A DNA stretch of 32,521 nt from Desulfonatronum thiodismutans. Lineage in GTDB: Bacteria > Desulfobacterota > Desulfovibrionia > Desulfovibrionales > Desulfonatronaceae. Made by a program: the position numbers and the translations under genes. Numbering within the stretch: position 1 is the stretch's first letter; every line of letters starts with the position of its first letter. Shown here in pieces: positions 7,464 through 15,565 of the stretch. Under the pieces are notes generated by a model. That model ran no database searches. It was given only the letters and a program-made list of their open reading frames with translations, and was not told the DNA's origin. The stretch lies in the NCBI RefSeq assembly GCF_000717475.1, contig NZ_JPIK01000002.1, positions 1-32,521 on the forward strand. The letters are read 5' to 3'.

Positions 7464-8495
7464 ATGACCACCGACATCTCCCATCGCATCACGGCCCTGC
7501 GCCGCGAACTCGGATCATCCCTGGCCATTCTCGGTCACCATTACCAGAGCGACGACGTGATCCAACACGTGGACTTTCAGGGGGACTCCCTGGAGCTGGC
7601 CCGCCGGATTCCGAGTCTGGACGCCCGGTACATCGTGTTCTGCGGCGTTTCCTTCATGGCCGAAACCGCGGCCTTGCTGGCCAAGCCGGAACAGACAGTG
7701 TTGATCCCCGATCCCAAGGCCCATTGCTGCATGGCCGGGACCGCGCCGGACCGCAGGGTGGCCGCGGTTCTGAAGCGGATCTCCGCGACGGACCGCAAGG
7801 TCGTTCCCCTGGCTTACGTGAATTCGTCCGTGGGGGTCAAAGCGCTGTGCGGGCGGTACGGCGGCAGCGTCTGCACCTCGGCCAACGCGGCGATCATGCT
7901 CGAATGGGCTCTGGGCCAGGGCGACTGCGTTCTCTTCTTGCCGGACAAGAACCTGGGCATGAACACGGCGGATCTGTTGGGCATTCCCAAGCAGGACCAG
8001 GCCGTTTTGAACGTTCGCGAAGAGAGCGGTTGGAACGAGGATATTCTGGCCCGGAGGCTGCTGTTCTGGCCCGGGGTCTGCGCCATCCACTTCCGGCTCA
8101 AGCCCGAGGACGTGCGTCAGGTGTTGGAGGAGGAGCCCCGGCCCCTGGTTTTCGTGCATCCGGAATGTGAACCCGCGGTGGCGGCCCTGGCTGACGTTTC
8201 GGCCTCCACCTCGGGCATCATCCGGGCCGTGCGCGAGGCCCCGGCCGGATCGACCATCTACATCGGCACCGAGGACAATCTGGTTTTGCGCCTGGCCAGG
8301 CTGCATCCGGACAAACACATTTACCCGCTGGGAGCCGGGTATTGCAGCGCGATGTTGAAGATCACCGAACCCAAGCTGCTGGATACCTTGGAAAATCCGG
8401 ACCAACATGAACCGGTCCGGGTGGACCCGGAGGTGGCCCCCGACGCCCGCAAGGCCCTGGAAACCATGCTGGCCGTGATGGAAGGCGCACAATGA
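7464..8495 (+). CDS. nadA: Quinolinate synthase (4Fe-4S)
   Basis: The enzyme condenses iminoaspartate with dihydroxyacetone phosphate to quinolinate. The product is 343 residues. The N terminus has the family AILGHHYQSD and the FQGDSLELAR block. The three cluster cysteines expected for the family correspond to C88 or C89 (KAHCCM), C206 (WPGVC) and C294 (AGYC). HPEC, the STSGI stretch and GTEDNLV are further conserved positions. The start has AGGA 7 bases upstream. Its stop overlaps the nadB ATG in ATGA, so the two steps that must hand over unstable iminoaspartate are translationally coupled. The oxygen-sensitive cluster fits an anaerobe. Confidence 0.96.
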   Translation: MTTDISHRITALRRELGSSLAILGHHYQSDDVIQHVDFQGDSLELARRIPSLDARYIVFCGVSFMAETAALLAKPEQTVLIPDPKAHCCMAGTAPDRRVAAVLKRISATDRKVVPLAYVNSSVGVKALCGRYGGSVCTSANAAIMLEWALGQGDCVLFLPDKNLGMNTADLLGIPKQDQAVLNVREESGWNEDILARRLLFWPGVCAIHFRLKPEDVRQVLEEEPRPLVFVHPECEPAVAALADVSASTSGIIRAVREAPAGSTIYIGTEDNLVLRLARLHPDKHIYPLGAGYCSAMLKITEPKLLDTLENPDQHEPVRVDPEVAPDARKALETMLAVMEGAQ

Positions 8496-10075
8496 CCGAC
8501 ACCATTGAAACCACGGCCCTGGTCATTGGTTCAGGCATAACAGGGTGCGTCGCGGCCCTGACCATGGCCGAGGCTGGCCTGGAGGTCACCCTGATCTGCG
8601 CCGGGGATCAGCTCGACGAGGGGAACACGGCCCTGGCCCAGGGGGGGATCGTCTACCGCGGCCTGGACGATTCCGCCAAGCTGATGGCCTCGGACATCTT
8701 CACCGCGGGCTGGGAAATGAATTCACCTTCCGCGGTGCGTTTTTTGTGTCGCAAGGGGCCGGAGATTCTGCACAAGATATTTCTGGAAAAGCTGGCCGTG
8801 CCCTTTGCCCGTGAAGAACTCGGGGACTACCATCTGACCATGGAAGGCGGGCACAGCCGGGCCAGGGTGCTGTACAGCGCGGACTTTACCGGCCGGGTGA
8901 TCATGGACAGCCTGATCGTGGCCGTGCGCAAGAGTCCGAATATCCGGGTGATGACCGGAATGACGGCCATCGACGTCCTGACCACCCACCACCACAGCGG
9001 TTCGCTGGAAATCCGCTATCAGATCGTCAATCAGTGCGCGGGGGCGTACGTCCTGGAAAACTCCACCGGGATCATCCGCCGTTTCCTGGCCGACTACACG
9101 GTGCTGGCCACGGGCGGCATCGGACAGGTCTACCTGAACACCACCAATACCCCGGGCTCCCTGGGATCGGGCTTTGCCATGGCCCACCGGGCCGGGGCCC
9201 GGCTGATGAACCAGGAGTACATCCAGTTTCATCCAACGTCCCTGTACCACCGCGGCCCGCGCAAGTTCCTGATCTCCGAGGCCGTGCGCGGCGAGGGGGC
9301 CCGGCTGATCAATATGGATGGCCGCGCCTTTATGGGCGACTACGACCCCAGGGCGGACCTGGCCCCCCGGGACATCGTGACCCGGGCCATCGTCGATGAG
9401 ATGCTCAAGACCGGGGAAGACTTCGTCTACCTGGACGCGGCCACATACATCCGGAAAGACCTTGCGGCCCGCTTTCCCACCATCCACCAGCGTTGTCTTG
9501 AATTGGGCGTGGACATGACCAGGGAGCCGATCCCCGTGGTTCCGGCGGCCCATTATTTCTGCGGCGGAATTCTGGTGGACCAGCGTGGCCGGACGACCGT
9601 CGAACGCCTCTACGCCGGGGGCGAGTGCGCCTGCACCGGGGTCCACGGGGCCAACCGACTGGCCAGCACCTCTCTGTTGGAAGGGCTGGTCTGGGGCTGG
9701 GCCATCGGGCGGGACGCGGCCTCCCGAGTGAAGCGCGGGGCCATGTTGAACGCCAAGCTGAAAGCGTCCATCGCGCCATGGAAGGTCTTGGGGCAGCGCC
9801 AGAACGAGGACCCGGTCCTGGTGGCCCAGGACTGGGCGGCCATCAAGCACACCATGTGGAACTACGTGGGCATCAAGCGGACCACTCCGCGCCTGAAGCG
9901 GGCTTTCGACGATTTGCGCGACCTGAACAAGCGCCTGCATTCTTTTTATAAGGAAACCAAGCTTTCCAAGCCACTGGTGGATCTGTTTCACGGCTGCCAG
10001 ACCGCCTACATCATCACCACCGCGGCCATGCGGAACACCGAGAGCAAAGGCTGCCACTTCCGGGTGGACGAGTGA
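8492..10075 (+). CDS. nadB: L-aspartate oxidase
   Basis: This flavoprotein oxidises L-aspartate to iminoaspartate, the substrate of NadA; in anaerobes fumarate can be the electron acceptor. The product is 527 residues, close to the usual 530-540. The FAD-binding fold starts with VIGSGITGCVAAL (GxGxxG), followed by NTALAQGGI, the HSRARVLY substrate region, VLATGGIGQVY, FHPTSLYH, EAVRGEGARLIN, and HGANRLASTSLLEGLVWG near residue 390. The succinate dehydrogenase-like helical C terminus is present. It overlaps nadA by 4 bases upstream and the UPF0280 gene by 4 bases downstream, so nadA, nadB and UPF0280 form one coupled unit. Confidence 0.96.
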   Translation: MTDTIETTALVIGSGITGCVAALTMAEAGLEVTLICAGDQLDEGNTALAQGGIVYRGLDDSAKLMASDIFTAGWEMNSPSAVRFLCRKGPEILHKIFLEKLAVPFAREELGDYHLTMEGGHSRARVLYSADFTGRVIMDSLIVAVRKSPNIRVMTGMTAIDVLTTHHHSGSLEIRYQIVNQCAGAYVLENSTGIIRRFLADYTVLATGGIGQVYLNTTNTPGSLGSGFAMAHRAGARLMNQEYIQFHPTSLYHRGPRKFLISEAVRGEGARLINMDGRAFMGDYDPRADLAPRDIVTRAIVDEMLKTGEDFVYLDAATYIRKDLAARFPTIHQRCLELGVDMTREPIPVVPAAHYFCGGILVDQRGRTTVERLYAGGECACTGVHGANRLASTSLLEGLVWGWAIGRDAASRVKRGAMLNAKLKASIAPWKVLGQRQNEDPVLVAQDWAAIKHTMWNYVGIKRTTPRLKRAFDDLRDLNKRLHSFYKETKLSKPLVDLFHGCQTAYIITTAAMRNTESKGCHFRVDE

Positions 10076-10830
10076 GGCGGCACGCCTCTCCCTGGCGGAC
10101 CTATCGGGCGCGCTGTCGACCGGGAACGGGAGAGGTGGGCTTTCAGGCCGTGGTGGAGCAGACGGATCTGTGGGTCGTGGCCCAGCGGGACCTGCGACGG
10201 GAAGTGCTCCAGGCGGTGAACGCCTGTCGCGGGCAGCTCCAGGCGCACATCGCCCGGCAGCCGGAGTTCGCGACCAGCCTGGAGCCGGTGGACGTGGGCC
10301 CGGATGCGGCCCGGATCGTCCAGGACATGGCCCGGGCCGGACGGATCTGCGGCGTGGGCCCCATGGCCGCGGTGGCCGGAGCCGTGGCCCAATGGGTGGC
10401 CGCCTGGATTGTCGAACACTGCCCGGATGTCGGCCCGACCTTGCTGGTGGAAAATGGAGGCGACCTTTACCTGCGGTCCGACCGGGAACGGATCGTCGGT
10501 TTGCTGGCCATGCCTGAGAACGGGGCCGGCCTCGGTCTGCGCCTCGTCCCGGACGATTTCCCCTGCTCCCTGTGCTCCTCCTCGGCTACCATCGGCCATT
10601 CCCTGAGCTTCGGCCAGGCCGACCTGGTGGCCGCCCGCTCCCGCGACGCCGCCCTGGCCGACGCCGCGGCCACGGCCCTGGCCAACCTGCTCCACGCCCC
10701 CGAGGATATGCCCCTGGTCATGCGCCGAGCCGAAGCCCTGGCTGAACACGGCCTGGACGGCCTCTTCGCCCAATGCGGGGACCGGGTCGGGGTCTGGGGG
10801 CGGATGGATTTGGTCTGCCTGGAGGCGTGA
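10072..10830 (+). CDS. UPF0280 family protein, ApbE-like fold
   Basis: The product is 252 residues with a GTG start that overlaps the nadB stop (GTGA). It matches the UPF0280 family, a relative of ApbE FAD:protein FMN transferases: CGVGPMAAVAGAVAQWV near residues 93-109, LLVENGGDLYL near 124-134, and CSSSATIGHSLSFGQADLV near 167-185. No signal peptide is present, so it is cytoplasmic, unlike classical ApbE. The function is unproven. Its coupling to nadB, a flavoenzyme, suggests a link to NAD or flavin metabolism, but this is inference from position only. It is the last gene of the plus-strand NAD cluster. Confidence 0.85.
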   Translation: MRRHASPWRTYRARCRPGTGEVGFQAVVEQTDLWVVAQRDLRREVLQAVNACRGQLQAHIARQPEFATSLEPVDVGPDAARIVQDMARAGRICGVGPMAAVAGAVAQWVAAWIVEHCPDVGPTLLVENGGDLYLRSDRERIVGLLAMPENGAGLGLRLVPDDFPCSLCSSSATIGHSLSFGQADLVAARSRDAALADAAATALANLLHAPEDMPLVMRRAEALAEHGLDGLFAQCGDRVGVWGRMDLVCLEA

Positions 10831-10893
10831 TTCGGGCTGTTTGAGGTGGTTGCGGAAACTGTTTGGAATTGACCTTCCGTGTTTGTATGGCCG

Positions 10894-11268
10894 CTAAGGT
10901 TTTGGAAAATACCTCACGTTGTCCAGCTCCTTGAAGTCCGCGTCCTGGGTCCAAATTACAGCCTCGTATTCATGCGCCGTGGCCAGAATAATGGAGTCCG
11001 CCATGGGCAGGGAGTGCCGTAGACTCAAGGATGCCGCGGACATCGCGCGTCGTGAAGTCAACTCCACCACTTGTCCGCGCTGCATGGCTGACGCAGCTTG
11101 CAGGGCGGCGTCTTCGCCCGCCTCGCGAAGAATCACCTTGAACACCTCGTAGATTGAGATGGTAGGCACGACAAGCGAACTTTGGTCAGAGAGCGGCGGA
11201 ATATATTGAGAAGCGTTTTCGCCTCCAGCGAAATACTCCAGCCACCCGGATGAATCGACAATGTTCAT
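10894..11268 (-). CDS. vapC: PIN-domain toxin, VapC type
   Basis: The product is 124 residues, a typical VapC ribonuclease size. The PIN acidic residues are visible: D5 (IVDSSGW), E41 (IYEVFK), D91 (MADSII) and D109 (TQDADF). These coordinate Mg2+ for RNA cleavage in the family. The ATG overlaps the stop of the upstream frame by 4 bases (ATGA), the usual vapB-vapC arrangement. However, that upstream frame is a long glycosyltransferase gene whose last 35 residues resemble a VapB C terminus, and no complete separate antitoxin gene is visible. The toxin itself looks intact. Either the fused tail neutralises it, an unlinked antitoxin does, or expression is low. Confidence 0.88.
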   Translation of the reverse strand: MNIVDSSGWLEYFAGGENASQYIPPLSDQSSLVVPTISIYEVFKVILREAGEDAALQAASAMQRGQVVELTSRRAMSAASLSLRHSLPMADSIILATAHEYEAVIWTQDADFKELDNVRYFPKP

Positions 11269-13118
11269 ACTCTGTCCTTCTCGCGCTCAAAAGATATGTC
11301 GATTCCTTTGACAAAGCCCATGAGTTCAGAAATATCCCGCTCAGGAATAAGCTGGGCTTGCGGATTCCTTGCGCTTGACGACGGGCATGTCGGGCTCTCA
11401 ACGATCTCCAGCAAGTCATGCTTCACGGCCCAGTGGATGTAAAACCGGATTTGTTCCGGGCTGGCGGAGGTGCAATCGGAAGACAGCAGGGTCATTTTGC
11501 GGATCAGGCGGTCCAGGGGGATGGGGTTGCGGGCGAGGATGAGGAGGGGTTTGAGCAGGTCTGGGGAAACCAGGTGTTCCAGTCCGGCGTAGATCACGGG
11601 AAAGTCGTGTCCGGCGGCGATGCGGTCTCCGGTTCGGGTGCGGGCCAGCAGGGTCTGGAGATTTGACTCGGCGCTGGGGAAGTCGGCGAAGATTTTTGAG
11701 AAGGGGAGTTCCAGGGGGCGCGGGGTGTCTCGGGGCGTGGTGGATTCTTGGGCGTCGTAAGCCGGGGGGCGTTCCCACAGATTTTCCCAGAGAGCCAGGT
11801 ACTGCTCGATCACCCGGGACCAGGAGAAGGTGGTTCGGACGTGCTCGCGGGCTTGGGACCCCAGGGTGGCGCAGAACAATGGGTCGTCCAGCAGCCGACG
11901 CAGCGCGGCGGCGAGGTCCGGGATGTGGACGGCGGTTTGCTGGGCCAGGAGGAACTGGACTTCGTAGTCCGGGATCAGGCCGGAGAGCATGTCGATGTGC
12001 GACGAGTCCGGCGGGCCCCAGGTGGGGATCAGCAGGCCGGTCTGGTCGAGTTGGATGATGTCCCGGTAGCCGCTGTAGTCCGCGGCGATGGTCGGCAGTC
12101 CGGCAAGTCCGGCCTCCAGGAGGGTCAGGCCGAAGGTCTCCTGCGGGTTGTCGGCCAGGGAAACAAAGATGTCGGCCGCGGCGTAGAGACGGTGTTTGCG
12201 GGCTTCGTCCGGGCTGGGAACGAGGCGGCAGGGCAGGCCCACGTTGCGGGCCAGGGCCGTGAAGGCGCCGGGGAAGTCGTCCTTGGGATCGACCCAGCCG
12301 GCCACCACCAGGAGCACGTCCCGCCGGGCGTCCGAGCGTCCGGATATCCGCTGCCAGGCCCGGAGCAGGGGCAGGAGGTCCATTTTTGAATGAGGGGTGA
12401 TCCGGCCCAGGACGAGCAGCACTCGTGTTTCGGGACCCACTTCCAGCTCGGCCCGGCCCTGCTTGCGCAACGCGGCTGGGTCAGGGTTCAAGGGGTCGTC
12501 CATGCCCAGGGGAATCACCGCTGTCTCGGGCTGGGGGAAGCGCTTTTGATCCAGGCTGAAGCTCTCGCGGAGATGGTCGAAATAGGCCAGCACCGCGCTT
12601 TGTCCGGCCGTGGAGGTGGCCACGATGCAGTCTCTGGGGGTGCAGCCTTGGTGAAGATGGTCCAGGAACCGGGCCGGGTACCCGGGGTAGCTCAGGGAGT
12701 GGGTGACGCTGGTGATGGGAAAGAGCCGAGGGGCATGGGCGTTGCGCAGCCGGGCCAAAGCGGGTGGGTAATTGATGCAGTCCGAGAGGTGAAAGCAGTG
12801 ATAGTCGGTGGATCGCAGGGCTGAAGGCAAGTCCTGGCGTAAAAAAAAGCGCAGCCGCCGGTCCGCGGCGAGCCGCGGGAACCGTACCTGGGAAAGCTGC
12901 TGAACCGCCTGGATTTCCTTGGGCGTGGGCAGGAAAAAGTGATACTCGTCAAAAGGATCCCGGCGCAGCAAGGCGGCCAGGAATTGCTCGTTGGCCACCT
13001 TGCGGCCCCAGACCGCGCCGGGTTCGAGAAAGGGGTCCAGAGTCGCCCAGAATCTGGGTGTCCGGGAGATCCGAGAGACGCGTGGGGAGGCCGAGGGCAT
13101 GGAGGCAGGGAGGGGCAA
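11265..13118 (-). CDS. GT4-family glycosyltransferase with antitoxin-like C-terminal tail
   Basis: The product is 617 residues. The core (about 200-450) has the GT-B retaining glycosyltransferase family 4 layout: LLVLGRITPHSKMDLL, then an E(x7)E motif in ETFGLTLLEAGLAGLPTI, then a GL-rich helix. Nucleotide-sugar transfer is the likely reaction; acceptor unknown. A further domain of about 130 residues follows. The last 35 residues (PERDISELMGFVKGID then FEREKDRV) do not look like a glycosyltransferase; they resemble the C terminus of AbrB-type VapB antitoxins, and vapC overlaps the stop. This suggests a deletion fused the gene to the end of vapB. The start follows the acyl-CoA synthetase stop by 17 bases; an alternative ATG lies 18 bases further in. 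Confidence 0.82.
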   Translation of the reverse strand: MPLPASMPSASPRVSRISRTPRFWATLDPFLEPGAVWGRKVANEQFLAALLRRDPFDEYHFFLPTPKEIQAVQQLSQVRFPRLAADRRLRFFLRQDLPSALRSTDYHCFHLSDCINYPPALARLRNAHAPRLFPITSVTHSLSYPGYPARFLDHLHQGCTPRDCIVATSTAGQSAVLAYFDHLRESFSLDQKRFPQPETAVIPLGMDDPLNPDPAALRKQGRAELEVGPETRVLLVLGRITPHSKMDLLPLLRAWQRISGRSDARRDVLLVVAGWVDPKDDFPGAFTALARNVGLPCRLVPSPDEARKHRLYAAADIFVSLADNPQETFGLTLLEAGLAGLPTIAADYSGYRDIIQLDQTGLLIPTWGPPDSSHIDMLSGLIPDYEVQFLLAQQTAVHIPDLAAALRRLLDDPLFCATLGSQAREHVRTTFSWSRVIEQYLALWENLWERPPAYDAQESTTPRDTPRPLELPFSKIFADFPSAESNLQTLLARTRTGDRIAAGHDFPVIYAGLEHLVSPDLLKPLLILARNPIPLDRLIRKMTLLSSDCTSASPEQIRFYIHWAVKHDLLEIVESPTCPSSSARNPQAQLIPERDISELMGFVKGIDISFEREKDRV

Positions 13119-13135
13119 CGCCGGATCGGTGGTGA

Positions 13136-14812
13136 TCAGCCTTGCCTCTCGTTGGTTTCGCGAAGATCATTGGCGCGGATTTCGGCGCGCTTGATCTTGC
13201 CGCTGATGGTTTTGGGCAGGTCGTCCACGTAGTCGATGATCCGGGGATACTTGTAGGGCGCGGTGAGGGACTTGACGTGGTTCTGGAGTTCCTTGGTCAG
13301 TTCCTCGGAGCCGACGTATCCCGGCGCCAGAACCACGGTGGCTTTGACCGTTTGTCCTCGATCCGGGTCTGGAACCCCGGTCACCGCGGCTTCGATCACC
13401 GCGGGGTGGGTGATCAGGACGCTTTCCACTTCAAAGGGGCCGATACGGTAGCCCGAGCTTTTGATCAGGTCGTCCACTCGGCCCAGGAACCAAAGGTAGC
13501 CTTCCTCGTCCATCCAGGCCTTGTCCCCTGTATGGTAGAAACCGCCCTTGCGGGCTTGGGCCGTCTTGTCCGGTTCTGCCAGATATCCGGCGAACAAACC
13601 CAATGGCTCAGTGGAGTCCAGGCGGATGCATATCTCGCCCTCTTCGCCCGGGGCGCAAGGGTGGTCGTCGTCGTTGAGCAGGACCACGTCCCAGCCGGGA
13701 CAGGGCTTGCCGATGGAACCGGGTTTGGGCGTCATGAATGGGAAGGTGGCCACCTGCAGGGTGGTTTCGGTCTGGCCGTAGCCCTCGTAAATGGGGAGTC
13801 CGGTGGCGTCCTTCCACGCATGAAAGACCCCCTCGTTGAGGAGTTCTCCGGCCGTGGTGCAGTGGCGCAGGCTGGAGAGGTCCAGGCTGGAGAAGTCCTG
13901 GCGGATCAGGAAGCGGTAGACCGTGGGCGGTCCGCAGAACGAGGTCACCTTGTGCTCTGCCAGCAGTGCGAGAAGCCTGGCCGGATCGAACTTGCCCCGG
14001 AAATCGTGGACAAAGACCACGGCCTCGGCCATCCACTGGCCGTAGAATTTGCCCCAGACCGCCTTGCCCCAGCCGGTGTCGGCCAGGGTCAGGTGGATGT
14101 CCCCGGGCCTCAGATCGTGCCAATGCACGCCGGTCACGTAATGCCCCAGAGGATAGGTGTGCAGGTGCTCGACCATCTTCGGCGGCCCGGTGGTTCCGGA
14201 GGAAAAGAAGATCAGCAGGCTGTCCCGGCCTCCGGCGTTTTCAGCCGGATCCTCGGGCCGGGGAAACACGTCGGACGCCTGGGCCATGATAGCGGTGTAG
14301 TCGGTCCAGCCTGGCTTTGGGCCGTCTCCGCCGACCCGGATCAGCGTGCGCAGGCCGGGGCAGTCCGGCAGGGCGGCCTGGACCGCTGACGCGACTCCGG
14401 CGTCCGTGATCACGGCCTTGATCCGGGCGAAATTGACCCGGTAAACGATGTCCTTGGTGGTCAGCAGGGCCGGGGAGGGCACGGCCACCGCGCCCAGCTT
14501 GTGCAGGGCCAGCATGGCCACCCAGAATTCCACCCGGCGGTGCAGGATGAGCATCACCCGGTCGCCTTTTTTCAGGCCGAGTTGTTTCAAGGCGTTGGCC
14601 AGTTTGTTGGATTCGGTCCGGAAAAAGCCCAGAGCGAAGTCGCGGCGGTTCCCGGCGTCGTCCACATGGATCATGGCCGGTCGGTTCGGTTCCCGCGCGG
14701 CATGGACGTCCAGAAAATCGAAGGCGAAATTGTAGTTGTCCGGAATCTCCAATTGAAACTTGCTCAGAAAGTCTTCGTGGGAATGGTAGGTTTGGTGCAT
14801 GGTTGTCCGCAT
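13136..14812 (-). CDS. AMP-binding acyl-CoA synthetase (ACSM/benzoate-CoA ligase-like)
   Basis: The product is 558 residues; an in-frame ATG four codons in is also possible. The enzyme activates a carboxylic acid to an acyl-AMP and then an acyl-CoA. Visible ANL-superfamily motifs are the P-loop FFSSGTTGPPKMVEH near residues 200-214, GYGQTETT near 345, the hinge GRVDDLIKSSGYRIGPFEVES, and the catalytic lysine near the end in PKTISGKIKR. The substrate is not readable; the sequence style fits medium-chain or aromatic acid CoA ligases. It follows the XRE-cupin gene after only 5 bases and precedes the glycosyltransferase by 17, so the three are likely co-transcribed, with the XRE-cupin protein as probable regulator. 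Confidence 0.92.
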   Translation of the reverse strand: MRTTMHQTYHSHEDFLSKFQLEIPDNYNFAFDFLDVHAAREPNRPAMIHVDDAGNRRDFALGFFRTESNKLANALKQLGLKKGDRVMLILHRRVEFWVAMLALHKLGAVAVPSPALLTTKDIVYRVNFARIKAVITDAGVASAVQAALPDCPGLRTLIRVGGDGPKPGWTDYTAIMAQASDVFPRPEDPAENAGGRDSLLIFFSSGTTGPPKMVEHLHTYPLGHYVTGVHWHDLRPGDIHLTLADTGWGKAVWGKFYGQWMAEAVVFVHDFRGKFDPARLLALLAEHKVTSFCGPPTVYRFLIRQDFSSLDLSSLRHCTTAGELLNEGVFHAWKDATGLPIYEGYGQTETTLQVATFPFMTPKPGSIGKPCPGWDVVLLNDDDHPCAPGEEGEICIRLDSTEPLGLFAGYLAEPDKTAQARKGGFYHTGDKAWMDEEGYLWFLGRVDDLIKSSGYRIGPFEVESVLITHPAVIEAAVTGVPDPDRGQTVKATVVLAPGYVGSEELTKELQNHVKSLTAPYKYPRIIDYVDDLPKTISGKIKRAEIRANDLRETNERQG

Positions 14813-14817
14813 GGTCG

Positions 14818-15387
14818 TTAGATGATGACGTCGAGGAAAGTGGCCTCAGCCTGGTCCAGGCCCCGCAGGGCATGGGGCGTCCGGGAGCTGAAGTACAGGC
14901 TGTCTCCCGGTTCGAGGATCAGGGTCTGCTTTCCCAGGCGCAGTTCCAGACGACCGGAGAGCATGTAGATGAATTCCTGCCCCGCATGCTCGGTGAAGGT
15001 CAGTTCCTGTTCGCTTTTCGGCGGCACGGTGACCAGAAACGGTTCCATCCGACGGCCGATGAAGCTGTAGGCCAGGCTTTTGTAGGCGTAGTCCTTGCGA
15101 CGGTCCACGCTCATGCCCTTGCCCTTGCGGATCAGGGCGTGATTGTGCAAATGGGCCTCGCCGCCGGAAAGCAGCACGGTCAGGTCCACGCCGCAGCTTT
15201 TGGCGGTGTGAAAAAGGTGGCTGACCGGGATTTCCACGGTTCCGGATTCGTACAGGGCCACCTTGTCCGGGGTGGATTCGATCCGGGCGGCCATTTCCTC
15301 GAAGCTGAGGTCCAGGGCCTCGCGCAGACCGCGCAACCGTGGGGCGATCTGTGCGTAAGGCGGAGTCTCGGGGGAAATGTCAGGCAT
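14818..15387 (-). CDS. XRE-family transcriptional regulator with C-terminal cupin
   Basis: The product is 189 residues. An N-terminal helix-turn-helix (about 14-70: RLRGLREALDLSFEEMAARI, then KVALYESGTVEIPVSHLF) is joined to a cupin barrel (about 115-189: HAGQEFIYMLSGRLELRLG, LEPGDSLYFSSRTPHALRG). Such proteins sense a small ligand through the cupin and control neighbouring metabolic genes. It is 5 bases upstream of the acyl-CoA synthetase, which is the obvious target and may make or use the ligand. AGGA lies about 8 bases before the ATG. A dispersed repeat lies in the 171-base gap upstream, towards pdxA. Confidence 0.9.
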   Translation of the reverse strand: MPDISPETPPYAQIAPRLRGLREALDLSFEEMAARIESTPDKVALYESGTVEIPVSHLFHTAKSCGVDLTVLLSGGEAHLHNHALIRKGKGMSVDRRKDYAYKSLAYSFIGRRMEPFLVTVPPKSEQELTFTEHAGQEFIYMLSGRLELRLGKQTLILEPGDSLYFSSRTPHALRGLDQAEATFLDVII

Positions 15388-15449
15388 GGTGATCGTCCTG
15401 GGATTGAGGTTTCGTTACTTAAGTGATGAAAAAAGTCTTTGTCGACAGG

Positions 15450-15565
15450 CCGTTCAAAAATTCCAAGTGCAAGGAGCAAGAAAAGCTCAAGGTCGAAGCG
15501 TATTTTTTCATACATGAGAGTTTGAACTTTTTGCGGCGACGCGGCAATTGGGAGTTTTTCAACGG
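15450..15565 (-). repeat. Dispersed MITE-like repeat, copy 1
   Basis: This is a 116-base element with imperfect 18-base terminal inverted repeats (CCGTTSAAAAA type; 14 of 18 match). An inverted copy of the same length lies at 29112-29227; by eye the two differ at about 8 positions. Weaker similarity continues about 20 bases beyond the left end (15431-15449). The right end supplies the last Arg codon and the TGA stop of pdxA (15559-15564). No transposase is encoded. In both copies one frame encodes a similar basic peptide, which could be mis-annotated as a gene. Confidence 0.88.

Noticed and set aside
11186..11419. Possible separate antitoxin frame upstream of vapC
   Set aside because: The peptide (Arg/Ser/Phe-rich) has no antitoxin features and overlaps vapC by over 80 bases in another frame.
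15419..15549. Small basic peptide encoded inside the dispersed repeat, similar in both copies
   Set aside because: Similarity follows from DNA identity of the repeat. There is no consistent start codon or ribosome site.
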